Shown here one piece after another: positions 33,228 through 42,672 of a stretch of DNA of 64,000 bases. The translations under genes and the position numbers were made by a program. Source of the stretch: Aquisphaera giovannonii (lineage in GTDB: Bacteria > Planctomycetota > Planctomycetia > Isosphaerales > Isosphaeraceae); contig NZ_CP042997.1 of NCBI RefSeq assembly GCF_008087625.1, forward strand, positions 8,742,001 to 8,806,000, written 5' to 3'. The notes beneath the pieces are model-generated. The model searched no databases. It was given only the letters and a program-made list of their open reading frames with translations, and was not told the origin of the DNA. The number at the start of each line of letters is the position of its first letter. Position 1 is the first letter of the stretch.

Positions 33228-36194
33228 ATGAGGACGATGACCATCGCGCGCCTCGCCGGAGTCCTCGTCCTCGCCGCGTGGAACCTCCACGCCGGCGCCG
33301 GCGACCTACCCGCCCCGACGATGGCCCCGCTCGAAGAGCGATTCCGTGCGGAGGTCCGGCCGTTCCTGGCCGAGTTCTGCCTGGGCTGTCACGGCAAGGA
33401 TCATCCCAAGGGGGACCTGGACCTCAGCGGCTTCACCTCCGCGGGGTCGGTGGCGAAGGACCTGCCGCAGTGGGAGGCGATCCAGGAGCAGCTCCGGTCC
33501 CGCACCATGCCGCCGGCGAAGGCGAAGATCCAGCCTTCGGACGGGGCCAGGCAGTCGCTCGTCGCCTGGATCGGCGCGGTCCGCAAGGCCGAGTCGGCGC
33601 GGAACGCCGGGGATCCGGGGCGCGTGCCGGCGCGTCGCCTCAGCAATGCGGAATATGACCACACGATCCGGGGCTTGACCGGCGTGGACCTGCGGCCGAC
33701 GAAGGAATTCCCGGTCGACCCGGCCAACGAGGCGGGGTTCGACAACTCGGGCGAGTCGCTGGCGATGTCTCCCGCCCTGGCGAAGAAGTACCTGGAGGCC
33801 GCGCGGCGGGTTGCGGAGCACCTCGTCCTGACGCCCGACGGCATCGCCTTCGCTCCGCATCCGATGCTCGCCGACACCGACCGCGACAAGTATGGCGTCA
33901 AGGCGATCATCGACTTCTACCACCGCCAGAAGACCGACCTCGCCGACTACTTCCTCGCCGCCTGGCGATTCCGCCACCGCGCCGAGCTGGGCCGGCCCGG
34001 GGCGTCGCTCCGGGAGTTCGCCGACGAGCGCGGCCTCAGCCGGAAGTACCTGGCGACGGTCTGGAGCACCCTGGAGGAAGGCAGCGAGGAGGCCGGCCCC
34101 GTCGCCGCGCTTCGGGCTACCTGGCGATCCCTCCCGACACCGAAGGACGGCCCCGCGGACGTCGCGCGGGGCGGCTGCGAGCGGATGCGGGACCTCGTCG
34201 TCGCGCTCCGGGGGCAGCTCGTCCCCGAGGTGAAGAACATGAGGGCCAGGGGCATCAGCGAGGGGACGCAGCCCTTCGTCCTATGGAAGAACCGCCAGAT
34301 GGCCGCAAATCGGATGCGGTACGCCGGCGGCTCGTCGAAGGTCAAGCTCGGCCCCCTGCACCTGTACGGCGACGCGGCCCGCGCGATGTCGCTGCCCGGC
34401 AGCCCGGAGCACGCCGCCCGGTACGAGGCGGGCTTCGCCCGCTTCTGCCGCGTCTTCCCGGACGCCTTCTACGTGTCCGAGCGGGCGCGGGTGTACCTCA
34501 AGGACGGCGACAAGGAGAACACCGGCCGCCTGCTGAGCGCCGGCTTCCACAGCATGACGGGCTACTTCCGCGACGACGGCCCGCTCTACGAGCTGATCCT
34601 CGACGAGGACGGCCGCCGCGAGCTGGACCGCCTCTGGCGCCAGTTCGACTTCATCACCGGCGCGCCGATGCGGCAGTACGCGAGCTACCTCTGGTACGAG
34701 CGGGCGGAGACCGGCTTCCTGAGGGGGGACAAGGCCTTCGACTTCGTCCGGGCCGAGGATCCCGACGCCTCGTCCGAGGACAAGATGCGTCGGTTCGAGG
34801 AGGCCTACCTGGCGAAGGCCCGTCGGCTCGGCGCGGGCGAATTGCAGCAAGGCGCGATCCGGGACCAATTCCGGATCATCGCCGCGGCGATCCGGAGCGT
34901 CCAGAAGGACCGGGGCGAGGCCGAGCCGCGGCATGTGGAGGCCCTCCAGGCGTTCGCGGAACGGGCCTTCCGCCGGCCCCTCGCGGCCGAGGAGCGCCGG
35001 GCGGTCGCCCGCTTCTATCGCTCGCTCCGCGACGAGGACGGCCTGGGCCACGAGGACGCCGTCCGGGACACGCTGGCGAGCATCCTGCTCTCGCCCCACT
35101 TCTGCTACCGGATGGACCTCGCCGGCGCGGAGCCTGGCGTGCACCCGCTGTCCGACTTCGACCTCGCCAGCCGGCTGAGCTATTTCCTGTGGGCGAGCAT
35201 GCCCGACGCGGAGTTGCTCTCGCTGGCCTCCTCGGGCGAGCTCCGCAAGCCGGAGGTGCTGGCGGCCCAGGCCCGGCGGATGCTCCGCGACGACCGCGTC
35301 CGCGGGCTCGCCACGGAGTTCGCCGGCAACTGGCTGGACTTCCGCCGCTTCGAGGAGCACAACAGCGTCGATCGCGGGCGGTTCCCGTCCTTCGACGACG
35401 AGCTCCGCCGCTCCATGTTCGAGGAGCCGATCCGCTTCTTCCTGGACGTCGTCCGGAACGACCGGCCCGTGACCGAATTCCTCGATGGTTCGCATACTTT
35501 CGTGAATCCTTCGCTCGCCCGCCACTACGGCATGCCAGTGCCGAAGGGCGGGCCGCATGACTGGTCCCGCATTGACGACGCCGCGCGGTACGGCCGGGGC
35601 GGCCTGCTCCCGATGTCCGTCTTCCTGACGAAGAACTCCCCCGGCCTGCGGACCAGCCCCGTCAAGCGCGGGTACTGGGTCGTCCGCCGGCTCCTCGGCG
35701 AGAACATCCCGGCCCCGCCGCCGAACGTCCCGGATCTTCCGGACGACGAGGCGAAGCTCGGCGACATCACGCTCCGCGAGGCGCTGGCCCGCCATCGCGC
35801 CGACAAGGCCTGCGCGGGCTGCCACGAGCGTTTCGACGGCATCGGGCTGGCGTTCGAGGGCTACGGCCCGATCGGCGAGGCGCGGGCCCGCGACCTCGCC
35901 GGACACCCCGTGGACGCCCGCGCCGCGTTCCCCCGCGGCGGCGAGGGGGAGGGCCTGGAGGGGCTCCGCGCGTACGTGCAGACGACCCGGCGGCAGGAGT
36001 TCGTGGAGAACCTCTGCCGAAAGCTCCTGGCGTACGCCCTCGGGCGCACGCTCCAGCCGTCGGACGACGAGGCGGTCGCCGCCATGCGGAGGGCCCTGGA
36101 CGCCGACGGGCACCGCTTCGGTGCCCTCGTCGAGGCGATCGTCGCCAGCCCCCAGTTCCGGAACAAGCGCATCGAGGCCCCCAGCGCGGAGTGA
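33228..36194 (+). CDS. DUF1592-family secreted protein with two c-type heme motifs
   Basis: The protein has 988 residues from ATG 33228 with AGGAG upstream. The signal peptide is RLAGVLVLAAWNLHAGAG. A PSCyt1-like N-terminal domain has a heme-binding CLGCH at residues 51-55. The DUF1587/DUF1592/DUF1595 region follows (RRLSNAEYDHTIRGLTGVDL; AFRRPLAAEERRAVARFYRS; PLSDFDLASRLSYFLWASMP; GLATEFAGNWLDFRRFEEHN). The DUF1588 region has NSPGLRTSPVKRGYWVVRRL and a second heme motif CAGCH at 862-866, and a DUF1585 end has AYALGRTLQPSDDEAV. These di-heme periplasmic proteins occur with DUF1552 proteins in planctomycetes. Electron transfer or oxidation is inferred, not shown. Confidence 0.9.
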   Translation: MRTMTIARLAGVLVLAAWNLHAGAGDLPAPTMAPLEERFRAEVRPFLAEFCLGCHGKDHPKGDLDLSGFTSAGSVAKDLPQWEAIQEQLRSRTMPPAKAKIQPSDGARQSLVAWIGAVRKAESARNAGDPGRVPARRLSNAEYDHTIRGLTGVDLRPTKEFPVDPANEAGFDNSGESLAMSPALAKKYLEAARRVAEHLVLTPDGIAFAPHPMLADTDRDKYGVKAIIDFYHRQKTDLADYFLAAWRFRHRAELGRPGASLREFADERGLSRKYLATVWSTLEEGSEEAGPVAALRATWRSLPTPKDGPADVARGGCERMRDLVVALRGQLVPEVKNMRARGISEGTQPFVLWKNRQMAANRMRYAGGSSKVKLGPLHLYGDAARAMSLPGSPEHAARYEAGFARFCRVFPDAFYVSERARVYLKDGDKENTGRLLSAGFHSMTGYFRDDGPLYELILDEDGRRELDRLWRQFDFITGAPMRQYASYLWYERAETGFLRGDKAFDFVRAEDPDASSEDKMRRFEEAYLAKARRLGAGELQQGAIRDQFRIIAAAIRSVQKDRGEAEPRHVEALQAFAERAFRRPLAAEERRAVARFYRSLRDEDGLGHEDAVRDTLASILLSPHFCYRMDLAGAEPGVHPLSDFDLASRLSYFLWASMPDAELLSLASSGELRKPEVLAAQARRMLRDDRVRGLATEFAGNWLDFRRFEEHNSVDRGRFPSFDDELRRSMFEEPIRFFLDVVRNDRPVTEFLDGSHTFVNPSLARHYGMPVPKGGPHDWSRIDDAARYGRGGLLPMSVFLTKNSPGLRTSPVKRGYWVVRRLLGENIPAPPPNVPDLPDDEAKLGDITLREALARHRADKACAGCHERFDGIGLAFEGYGPIGEARARDLAGHPVDARAAFPRGGEGEGLEGLRAYVQTTRRQEFVENLCRKLLAYALGRTLQPSDDEAVAAMRRALDADGHRFGALVEAIVASPQFRNKRIEAPSAE

Positions 36195-36199
36195 TCGCC

Positions 36200-37558
36200 A
36201 TGTCGGACCCTTCCAGCACGGGACAGGACCTGGGCCGCGGCCGGCGTCGCGGCGCCACCCGCCGGATGTTCCTCCGCGGGGCGGGCGTGTCGATGGCCCT
36301 GCCCTGGCTGGAGTCGGTCCCCGCCTGGGGCCGCACGCCGGCCGGCGCGGCGGTCGCCCCGCCGAAGCGGTTCGCCGCGCTCTTCATGGGCTGCGGCGTG
36401 AACCCCGAGAACTGGTGGGCGAAGGGCTCCGGCGCGACCATGGAGCTGGGCCGCTGCCTCGAGTCGCTGGCACCCCTCCGATCCAAGATCAACGTCGTCA
36501 ACGGCCTGTTCAACAAGCACGCCCTCGGCGTGGGCATCCACCCGGGCCAGACGGGCAACATCCTCTCCGGCGCCGCCCTCCAAAGGGGGGCGGAGCTGAA
36601 GGGGGGCATCAGCGTCGACCAGATGCTGGCCATGCACCTCGGCGAGGAGACCGACCAGCCGAGCATGGTCCTCGGCTGCGAGCAGCCGATCACGGGCTAC
36701 CACGAGACGAACTTCTCGATGGCGTATAGCTCGCACATCTCCTGGCAGAGCGCGACCTCGCCCGTGCCGATGGAGGTGTACCCGTCGCTCGCGTTCGACG
36801 CCCTCTTCGACAACCGGGGCAGCAAGCGGAACCGGAGCATCCTGGATCGGGTCCGCGAGGAGGCCGCCGGCCTGGAGAGGAAGGTGAGCGCCGCCGACCG
36901 GGCGAAGCTCGACGAGTACCTCACGAGCGTCCGCGAGGTCGAGCGGCGCGTGGTCCCGATGCGCAAGGACAAGGCCGCCGGCGACGCCCGCGCCGAGGGC
37001 GCCGGCCGCCCTACCTTGACGATGCCCCGGCCGGCCAACGGCCTCCCGGAGGACATCCGCGAGCACATGAAGCTCATGTGCGACCTGCTGGCCCTCGGCT
37101 TCCAGACCGACCGGACGCGGATCGCCACGCTCCTCCTCTGCCGCGACATATCGGGCCTCTTCTACCCGTTCCTGAGCGTCAGCTCCGCGCACCACGGAGC
37201 CTCGCACGACGACCACTCCGAGGGCTACCTCCGGGTGACGCAGCTCTACGTGGGCCAGCTCGCCTACCTCGCGTCCCGCCTGGAGGCGATGCGCGAGGGA
37301 ACCGGCACGGTCCTCGACAACACCTGCCTGATGTTCACCAACAGCATGTGGTCCGGCTCGAAGCACGACGCGAGCAAGGTCCCCCTGGTGCTCGCCGGCG
37401 GCCTCGGCGGCACCCTCCAGACAGGCCGCGTCCTCGACTACGCAACCAAGGGGGACGACCATCGCAAGCTCTGCTCCCTGTACCTCGGGCTCATGGACCG
37501 CATGGGGGTGAAGCTCGAACGCTTCGGCGACGCCGACTCGCGGCTCGAAGGACTCTGA
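36200..37558 (+). CDS. DUF1552 protein, Tat-exported
   Basis: The protein has 452 residues from ATG 36200, five bases after the DUF1592 stop. A GTG at 36191 overlapping that stop is an alternative start. The N-terminus has a twin-arginine signal ATRRMFLRGAGVSMALPW. The DUF1552 body shows PPKRFAALFMGCGVNPENWW, FNKHALGVGIHPGQTGNILS, QPSMVLGCEQPITGYHE and DDHSEGYLRVTQLYVGQLAY. The fold is alkaline-phosphatase/sulfatase-like according to family annotation. Export folded through Tat implies a bound cofactor or metal. The immediate neighbour indicates a two-protein exported unit. Confidence 0.9.
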   Translation: MSDPSSTGQDLGRGRRRGATRRMFLRGAGVSMALPWLESVPAWGRTPAGAAVAPPKRFAALFMGCGVNPENWWAKGSGATMELGRCLESLAPLRSKINVVNGLFNKHALGVGIHPGQTGNILSGAALQRGAELKGGISVDQMLAMHLGEETDQPSMVLGCEQPITGYHETNFSMAYSSHISWQSATSPVPMEVYPSLAFDALFDNRGSKRNRSILDRVREEAAGLERKVSAADRAKLDEYLTSVREVERRVVPMRKDKAAGDARAEGAGRPTLTMPRPANGLPEDIREHMKLMCDLLALGFQTDRTRIATLLLCRDISGLFYPFLSVSSAHHGASHDDHSEGYLRVTQLYVGQLAYLASRLEAMREGTGTVLDNTCLMFTNSMWSGSKHDASKVPLVLAGGLGGTLQTGRVLDYATKGDDHRKLCSLYLGLMDRMGVKLERFGDADSRLEGL

Positions 37559-37652
37559 CGGCCGCCCCGAAGGCCCTGCCAGACACATCCCTCCCCTCGA
37601 CCCGTCCCCGAGATACAATCGGGCGATCGGGGACGCGCCGTGGGGAGCGGGC

Positions 37653-38921
37653 ATGAACTTCTTCGAGCAGGTCATCGGCATCCTGAACGCTCGATTCCCC
37701 GGCGAGTTCGTTTGCCGGCCGGGGGACCGGGGGATGGCATCCGGGTTGGAGATCCGCCGCGCGGGCAAGTCCGGCCACGCCTTCCTCTACGACGCCCACG
37801 CCTCGCGGCCGCTCCATCACCTGCTGTCCCTGCACGATGAGGACGGACGGGAGTCCGGGGAGACCTGGTCCACGAGCCTGCCGGACGAGTGCGTCGCGAG
37901 GATCCTCCCCTGGGCCTTCCCGCGCGAGTGGACCCGGCCCGCCCCGCTCGACCCGGCGGAGGAACGGCGCCGGCTCAGCACCCTGGCGGAGGGCCTGGCG
38001 GGGCGTCGGAGGATTCCAGTCCGCTTGGAAGGGCCCGACCCGAACCTGATGGAGGCCCTCACCGCCGAGGGCCGCCTGGCCTTCGAGCGCGACGTGGCTG
38101 CCCTCAATCCGGCCCGGATCCGCCAGAACTTCCCCTGGGATCCGCACGGCCGCCTCGCGCTGGATGCGGCCGCTCTGCTGGCCGTCTATCCCTGCTCGCG
38201 GAGGCTCGAGGGGGGCCGCTTCCTGACCCTCGCGGCGATCGGGCCGAAGCGTCGCAGGGGCGAGCAGGAGATCCGGGTTGGGCCGGCTCTCCTCTTCCCG
38301 GTGAATCAGACGCACCGCTGGCTGGACCGCCCGTGGCTCTGGCAGGCCACGGAGCCGCCGGCTTCGGAGCGGCTCGGGATCGGCGGCGGCTCGGCCGAGG
38401 AGGAATGCGCGGCGAGGTCCTTGCGACTCCTCGACGAGGGCGAGATCGAGGAGGCCCTGGCGCTTCACGGCGTGGCCATGGAGGACGATTTGCTTCGTCT
38501 CCTGGGCGGCCAACGGATCGATCCTCCAGCCTGCTGCGCCCACCCCGACGAGGCCTGGACCGATCTCCTCGTCGCGACGCTGAGGCAGTCCGCCCCCTGG
38601 CTGCTCCCCGCGGCCGTGGCCATGGAGGGTGAACGGATCCGCCATCACACCGGCAAGAAGTCCGGCAGGCCCCCGACGTCCTGGAAGCTCGTCGTCTTCC
38701 CGGGCCAGTTCCACAGCAGGAAGGCCTCCCTCATGCTCGTGGCCGATCGCGACGGACGCAACCCGCGATTCGAGATCGAGGCGACCGCCAGCAACGCCCG
38801 CCTCGCCGACACGTCCTGGAAGCGGCCCCTCGAGGTCGATCTGCGGAGATACGGCATCGCCACCGAGGGGCAGGATGCCCGCGGCACGTCGGCGGGCCTC
38901 GTGGCCTCGCGGTCGCCATGA
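37653..38921 (+). CDS. Hypothetical protein, 422 residues
   Basis: It is not recognised. The sequence has no signal peptide or membrane helix and looks like a soluble cytoplasmic protein with mixed structure. Features include FEQVIGILNARFPGEFVCRP, IRQNFPWDPHGRLALDAAAL, HTGKKSGRPPTSWKLVVFPG and a C-terminal basic beta-rich segment (KASLMLVADRDGRNPRFEIE). Two cysteines sit together in PPACCAHPDEA. It is preceded by GGAG at about eight bases (gtggggagcgggc), so translation is credible. Confidence 0.6.
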   Translation: MNFFEQVIGILNARFPGEFVCRPGDRGMASGLEIRRAGKSGHAFLYDAHASRPLHHLLSLHDEDGRESGETWSTSLPDECVARILPWAFPREWTRPAPLDPAEERRRLSTLAEGLAGRRRIPVRLEGPDPNLMEALTAEGRLAFERDVAALNPARIRQNFPWDPHGRLALDAAALLAVYPCSRRLEGGRFLTLAAIGPKRRRGEQEIRVGPALLFPVNQTHRWLDRPWLWQATEPPASERLGIGGGSAEEECAARSLRLLDEGEIEEALALHGVAMEDDLLRLLGGQRIDPPACCAHPDEAWTDLLVATLRQSAPWLLPAAVAMEGERIRHHTGKKSGRPPTSWKLVVFPGQFHSRKASLMLVADRDGRNPRFEIEATASNARLADTSWKRPLEVDLRRYGIATEGQDARGTSAGLVASRSP

Positions 38922-39014
38922 CCACCCAGGTCGAAAGCTCGACCTTCCTCCCGAACCCGTGATAGGCTGACCTATCGAGGAACGCGCTCGCTTTGGCATG
39001 CAGGTGGAATCGCC

Positions 39015-40070
39015 ATGACGACGAGGACGGTGCTGGTCGCGGGGTCGCAGGGGGTCATCGGGCGGAACGCCGCGGCGCACTTCGCGACGCAGCCGGGGAC
39101 GAAGGTCCACGGGCTCTCGAGGCGCGGGGCCGCGGGGTTGGACGGGGTGCAGGAGCATCCGGTGGACCTGCTCGACCCGGCCGACGTGCACGCCAAGCTC
39201 TCGCGGATCCCGGACGTCACTCACCTCGTCTTCGCGGCCTACATCGAGAGGCCCACCGCCGCGGAGAAGAGCAAGGTCAACTCCGCCCTGCTCGAGAACC
39301 TGCTCGACGTCCTGGAGCGGACCGCGCCGGGCCTGAAGCATGTCACGCTGTACCAGGGGGGCAAGGCCTACGGCGCGGACCTCGGCCCGTTCAAGACGCC
39401 CGCCCGCGAGGACGACCCGCGGCTGATGCCGCCCAACTTCTACTACGACCAGCAGGACATCCTCCGCCGCCGCCAGCCCGACGCCTCGTGGCAGTTCACG
39501 ATCCTCCGACCGGAGGCCGTCTGCGGCTTCGCCGTCGGCAACCCGATGAACCTCACCATGGTCATCGCCGTGTACGCGACGCTCTCCAAGGCCCTCGGCC
39601 TGCCGCTTCGCTTCCCCGGCCCGCTCGGGGCCTACCGGGCGCTCTACCAGGTCACCTCGGCGGACGTCCTCGCCCGCGCGACGGATTGGGCCGGCACGTC
39701 GGACGCGGCCGCGGGGCAGGTCTTCAACATCACCAACGGCGACTACTTCCGCTGGGAGCATCTCTGGCCGCGGATCGCCCGGATGTTCGACATGGACGTC
39801 GCCCCGCCCGTCCCGCTGAGCCTGGCCGAGTACATGGCGGACAAGGGCCCGCTCTGGGACGAGATCGTCGGACGCAACGGCCTGCAACCGATCCCCTACG
39901 ACCAGGTCGCGAGCTGGCCCTTCGGGGACTTCATCTTCCATTCCGAGTTCGACAACATCTCCAGCACCATCAAGGCCCGCCGCGCCGGCTTCCCGGACTG
40001 CATCGACACCGAGGAGATGTTCGCCGACTTCTTCTCCAGGCTCCGGAAGGCCCGGGTGATCCCGGCATAG
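39015..40070 (+). CDS. PRISE-type NAD(P)-dependent reductase (progesterone 5-beta-reductase-like)
   Basis: The 351-residue protein has a Rossmann motif TVLVAGSQGVIGRNAAAHFA at the N-terminus and the subfamily signatures HVTLYQGGKAYGADLGPF and NFYYDQQDIL. These place the catalytic Lys and Tyr of the PRISE group rather than the usual YxxxK. FTILRPEAVCGFAVGNPMNL and GQVFNITNGDYFRWEHLWPR follow. Characterised members reduce the C=C bond of enones using NADPH. Plant relatives include iridoid synthase. The bacterial substrate is unknown. A DJ-1/PfpI gene follows on the same strand 109 bases later. Confidence 0.85.
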   Translation: MTTRTVLVAGSQGVIGRNAAAHFATQPGTKVHGLSRRGAAGLDGVQEHPVDLLDPADVHAKLSRIPDVTHLVFAAYIERPTAAEKSKVNSALLENLLDVLERTAPGLKHVTLYQGGKAYGADLGPFKTPAREDDPRLMPPNFYYDQQDILRRRQPDASWQFTILRPEAVCGFAVGNPMNLTMVIAVYATLSKALGLPLRFPGPLGAYRALYQVTSADVLARATDWAGTSDAAAGQVFNITNGDYFRWEHLWPRIARMFDMDVAPPVPLSLAEYMADKGPLWDEIVGRNGLQPIPYDQVASWPFGDFIFHSEFDNISSTIKARRAGFPDCIDTEEMFADFFSRLRKARVIPA

Positions 40071-40179
40071 GTCCGGGCCCGACGGCTCGTCGTTTGCGTG
40101 AGAGTCCCTCTCGACGATCACCAAGAGCATCGTGGCCGCAGCCCGGCGACGGCCGGCCGATCCTGCGGAGGCGTCTGAC

Positions 40180-40896
40180 ATGGCCAGGTCGAACCGGCTC
40201 CTCATCATCGTCACGAACGTCGGGGAGTACGAGAAGGTCGGCTACCGGACGGGCCTCTGGCTCGGCGAGTTGACGCACTTCTGGGACGTCGCCGAGGAGG
40301 CGGGGTTCCAGATGGACATCGCCAGCCCGGCCGGGGGGTACGTCCCCATCGACCCCGAAAGCCTCATGCTCCAGGAGGCGGGCCATGCCGTCGGCCTGGG
40401 TGGCGAGGTCCACGAACACTACGAGGACCGGGCATTCATGGATCGGCTGACCGACACCAGGCCCGTGGCCGATGTCCACGCCGCGGACTACGATGCCATC
40501 TACCTGACGGGGGGCCATGGCGTCTGCTTCGACTTCCCCCGGAGCGAGCCCCTGGCGAAGCTGACGGCGGACTTCTGGGAGGCCGGCAAGGTCGTCTCGG
40601 CCGTCTGCCACGGTCCCGCCGGTCTGCTCGAGGTCAAGCGGGGCGGCGAGCACCTCATCGCGGGCAAGGCCCTGACCGGCTTCTCCTGGACGGAGGAGGG
40701 GCTGGCCAAGCGAGACAAGGCCGTGCCGTACAGCCTCGAGGATGAGCTGAAGAAGCGTGGTGCCAGGTACAGCAAGTCGACCATCCCCTTCAAGGGGTAC
40801 GTCGTCGAGGATGGCCTGCTCATCACGGGCCAGAATCCCGCGAGCGCGGCCCGCGTGGGGGAGGCCGTCGTCCGGCGGCTGAAGGAGGCCGATTAG
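40180..40896 (+). CDS. DJ-1/PfpI-family protein (Hsp31/glyoxalase III-like)
   Basis: The 238-residue protein starts at ATG 40180. The nucleophile elbow is VVSAVCHGPAGLLEV with Cys143. A conserved acidic residue lies near E18 and E30, and the substrate loop is DAIYLTGGHGVCFDF. ASPAGGYVPIDPES near residue 50 is typical of the type 1 GATase-like group. Members act as glutathione-independent glyoxalases, deglycases or holdases in stress protection. The exact activity cannot be assigned. The RBS is weak. Confidence 0.86.
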   Translation: MARSNRLLIIVTNVGEYEKVGYRTGLWLGELTHFWDVAEEAGFQMDIASPAGGYVPIDPESLMLQEAGHAVGLGGEVHEHYEDRAFMDRLTDTRPVADVHAADYDAIYLTGGHGVCFDFPRSEPLAKLTADFWEAGKVVSAVCHGPAGLLEVKRGGEHLIAGKALTGFSWTEEGLAKRDKAVPYSLEDELKKRGARYSKSTIPFKGYVVEDGLLITGQNPASAARVGEAVVRRLKEAD

Positions 40897-41115
40897 GCCC
40901 CTCCCCGGCGCCTCGTCGGAGAGCACCGAGAACAGTCACATCGGGTTGATGGGGCCGCACGGCACGACGTGACCCCGGCCTGGACCTCGGTATACCCCTT
41001 TCGCGAGGCAGCGGCTATCCTGGGATGATCCCTGCCCCGATGCCCGACGCGGACGGCCGCAGGACCGCCCCCTCGACGACCGAGCATCCCGCAAACGCAC
41101 CGACACGGACGCAAG

Positions 41116-42411
41116 ATGATTCGCATCCATGATTTCCGGGATGATCACCCGGACCTCCTCAAATTGCTCGGGCGGGGTGCCCTGCCCGATCCCAAGGTCG
41201 TGGCGGCGGTCGCCGAGATCGTCGACTCGGTCCGCACCCGGGGCGACGAGGCCCTCTTCCACCACATGAAGCGGCTCGACGGCATCGACCTCGCCGCGGC
41301 CGGCCCCCGCGTCCCGGAGGCGGCCATCGACGCGGCCTACCGGGCGACGCCTCCGGCGCTCATCGAGGCCATCGACGCCGCCTGTGCCAACCTCCGCCGC
41401 TACCACGAGAAACAACTGCCCGCCGACTATCGCATCGACGGGCCCGACGGTGAGGTCCTGGAACGCCGGTATCGGCCGATCTCGACCGTCGGCGTTTGCG
41501 TCCCGGGGGCGACCGCCCCGTTGCTCTCGTCGCTGTACATGAACCTGATCCCGGCCCTGGTCGCGGGCGTGCCCCGGATCGTGGTGATCTCAGCCCCCCG
41601 GGACGGCCGCGTCGATCCGACCATCCTGGCGACCGCCGCCCACCTCGGCGTCCGCGAGGTCTATGCCATCTCCGGGGCCCAGGGCGTGGCGGCCCTCGCC
41701 TACGGGACGGAGACCGTCCCCAAGGTGGACAAGATCGTCGGCCCGGGGAGCATCTGGGTCTCGACCGCCAAGAGGCTCGTCTACGGAGTCGTCGGCATCG
41801 ACTCCCTCGCCGGGCCCTCGGAGATTGCCATCATCGCCGACGCCTCCGCCGACCCGCGGAACATCGCCATCGACCTCCTCTCCCAGGCCGAGCACGGCAC
41901 CGGAGAGGAGGCTTCCGTCGCCTTCGTGACGACCTATGCCCAGGCCGAGGCCGTCCGCTCGGAGCTGGAACGCCTGGCCCGGAAATACGACCTCGTCGCG
42001 GCCGTCAAGCCCGCCCTGGACCGTCACGGCGTCATCTTCGTGACGAGCAACCCGGACGACGCCGTCGCCGCCGTCAATCGCCTCGCCCCGGAGCACGTCG
42101 AGCTGCTCGGGCCGGAGGCCGAGGCCCTCGCCGACCGGCTCGAGAACTACGGGGCGCTCTTCCTGGGCGAGCAGACGCCCGAGCCGGTCGGCGACTACTA
42201 CGCCGGCACCAACCACGTCCTCCCGACCCAGGGGACCGCGCGGTTCGCCTCCGGCCTCACGGTGGCCGACTTCCTCCGATCCTCGAGCCGCGTCCGCTAC
42301 ACCCCCGCCTCCCTCGCCCGGGCCGGCGACCATATCCGCGCCCTGGCCGAGGCCGAGCACATGCGGGCCCACGGGCTCGCCGTCGAGATCCGCCTCCGGC
42401 CCGAATCCTGA
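41116..42411 (+). CDS. hisD: Histidinol dehydrogenase
   Basis: The 431-residue protein is full length. It catalyses the last two oxidations of histidine biosynthesis (L-histidinol to L-histidine, zinc and NAD+). Motifs visible are RRYRPISTVGVCVPGATAPL, IDSLAGPSEIAIIADASADP, LLSQAEHGTGEEASVAFVTT with the zinc-binding Gln and His, NRLAPEHVELLGPEAEAL and YYAGTNHVLPTQGTARFASG with the catalytic His. No other his gene is in the window, so the pathway is dispersed in this genome. Confidence 0.97.
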   Translation: MIRIHDFRDDHPDLLKLLGRGALPDPKVVAAVAEIVDSVRTRGDEALFHHMKRLDGIDLAAAGPRVPEAAIDAAYRATPPALIEAIDAACANLRRYHEKQLPADYRIDGPDGEVLERRYRPISTVGVCVPGATAPLLSSLYMNLIPALVAGVPRIVVISAPRDGRVDPTILATAAHLGVREVYAISGAQGVAALAYGTETVPKVDKIVGPGSIWVSTAKRLVYGVVGIDSLAGPSEIAIIADASADPRNIAIDLLSQAEHGTGEEASVAFVTTYAQAEAVRSELERLARKYDLVAAVKPALDRHGVIFVTSNPDDAVAAVNRLAPEHVELLGPEAEALADRLENYGALFLGEQTPEPVGDYYAGTNHVLPTQGTARFASGLTVADFLRSSSRVRYTPASLARAGDHIRALAEAEHMRAHGLAVEIRLRPES

Positions 42412-42672
42412 TCAATATCGGAAAATCGACCCGAAATTCCTGGACATCCTTTGCGTGCATCATATCATAGGATAGATGTTTGACCACGCTCCCTGGGTCG
42501 GTGGCGTGGCCGATCGCGGGCCAGTGCAAAAGAGGGATGGTCGGGCCGGCTGGGCGCTTTCCGGCTTTAACGGCCGGCGCGATTTGACCTCGCCCGATGG
42601 TCAAAATTCGTTTAAGTTCCGGCGTCCTGGCACACCGGGCATGCCGGATGTCTTATTGTTCCATGGCGGGCG

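Noticed and set aside
42636-42660. A TGGCAC...TGC stretch resembling a sigma-54 promoter upstream of the sigma-like gene
   Set aside because: The spacing between the GG and GC elements is two bases too long and the -12 element is poor.
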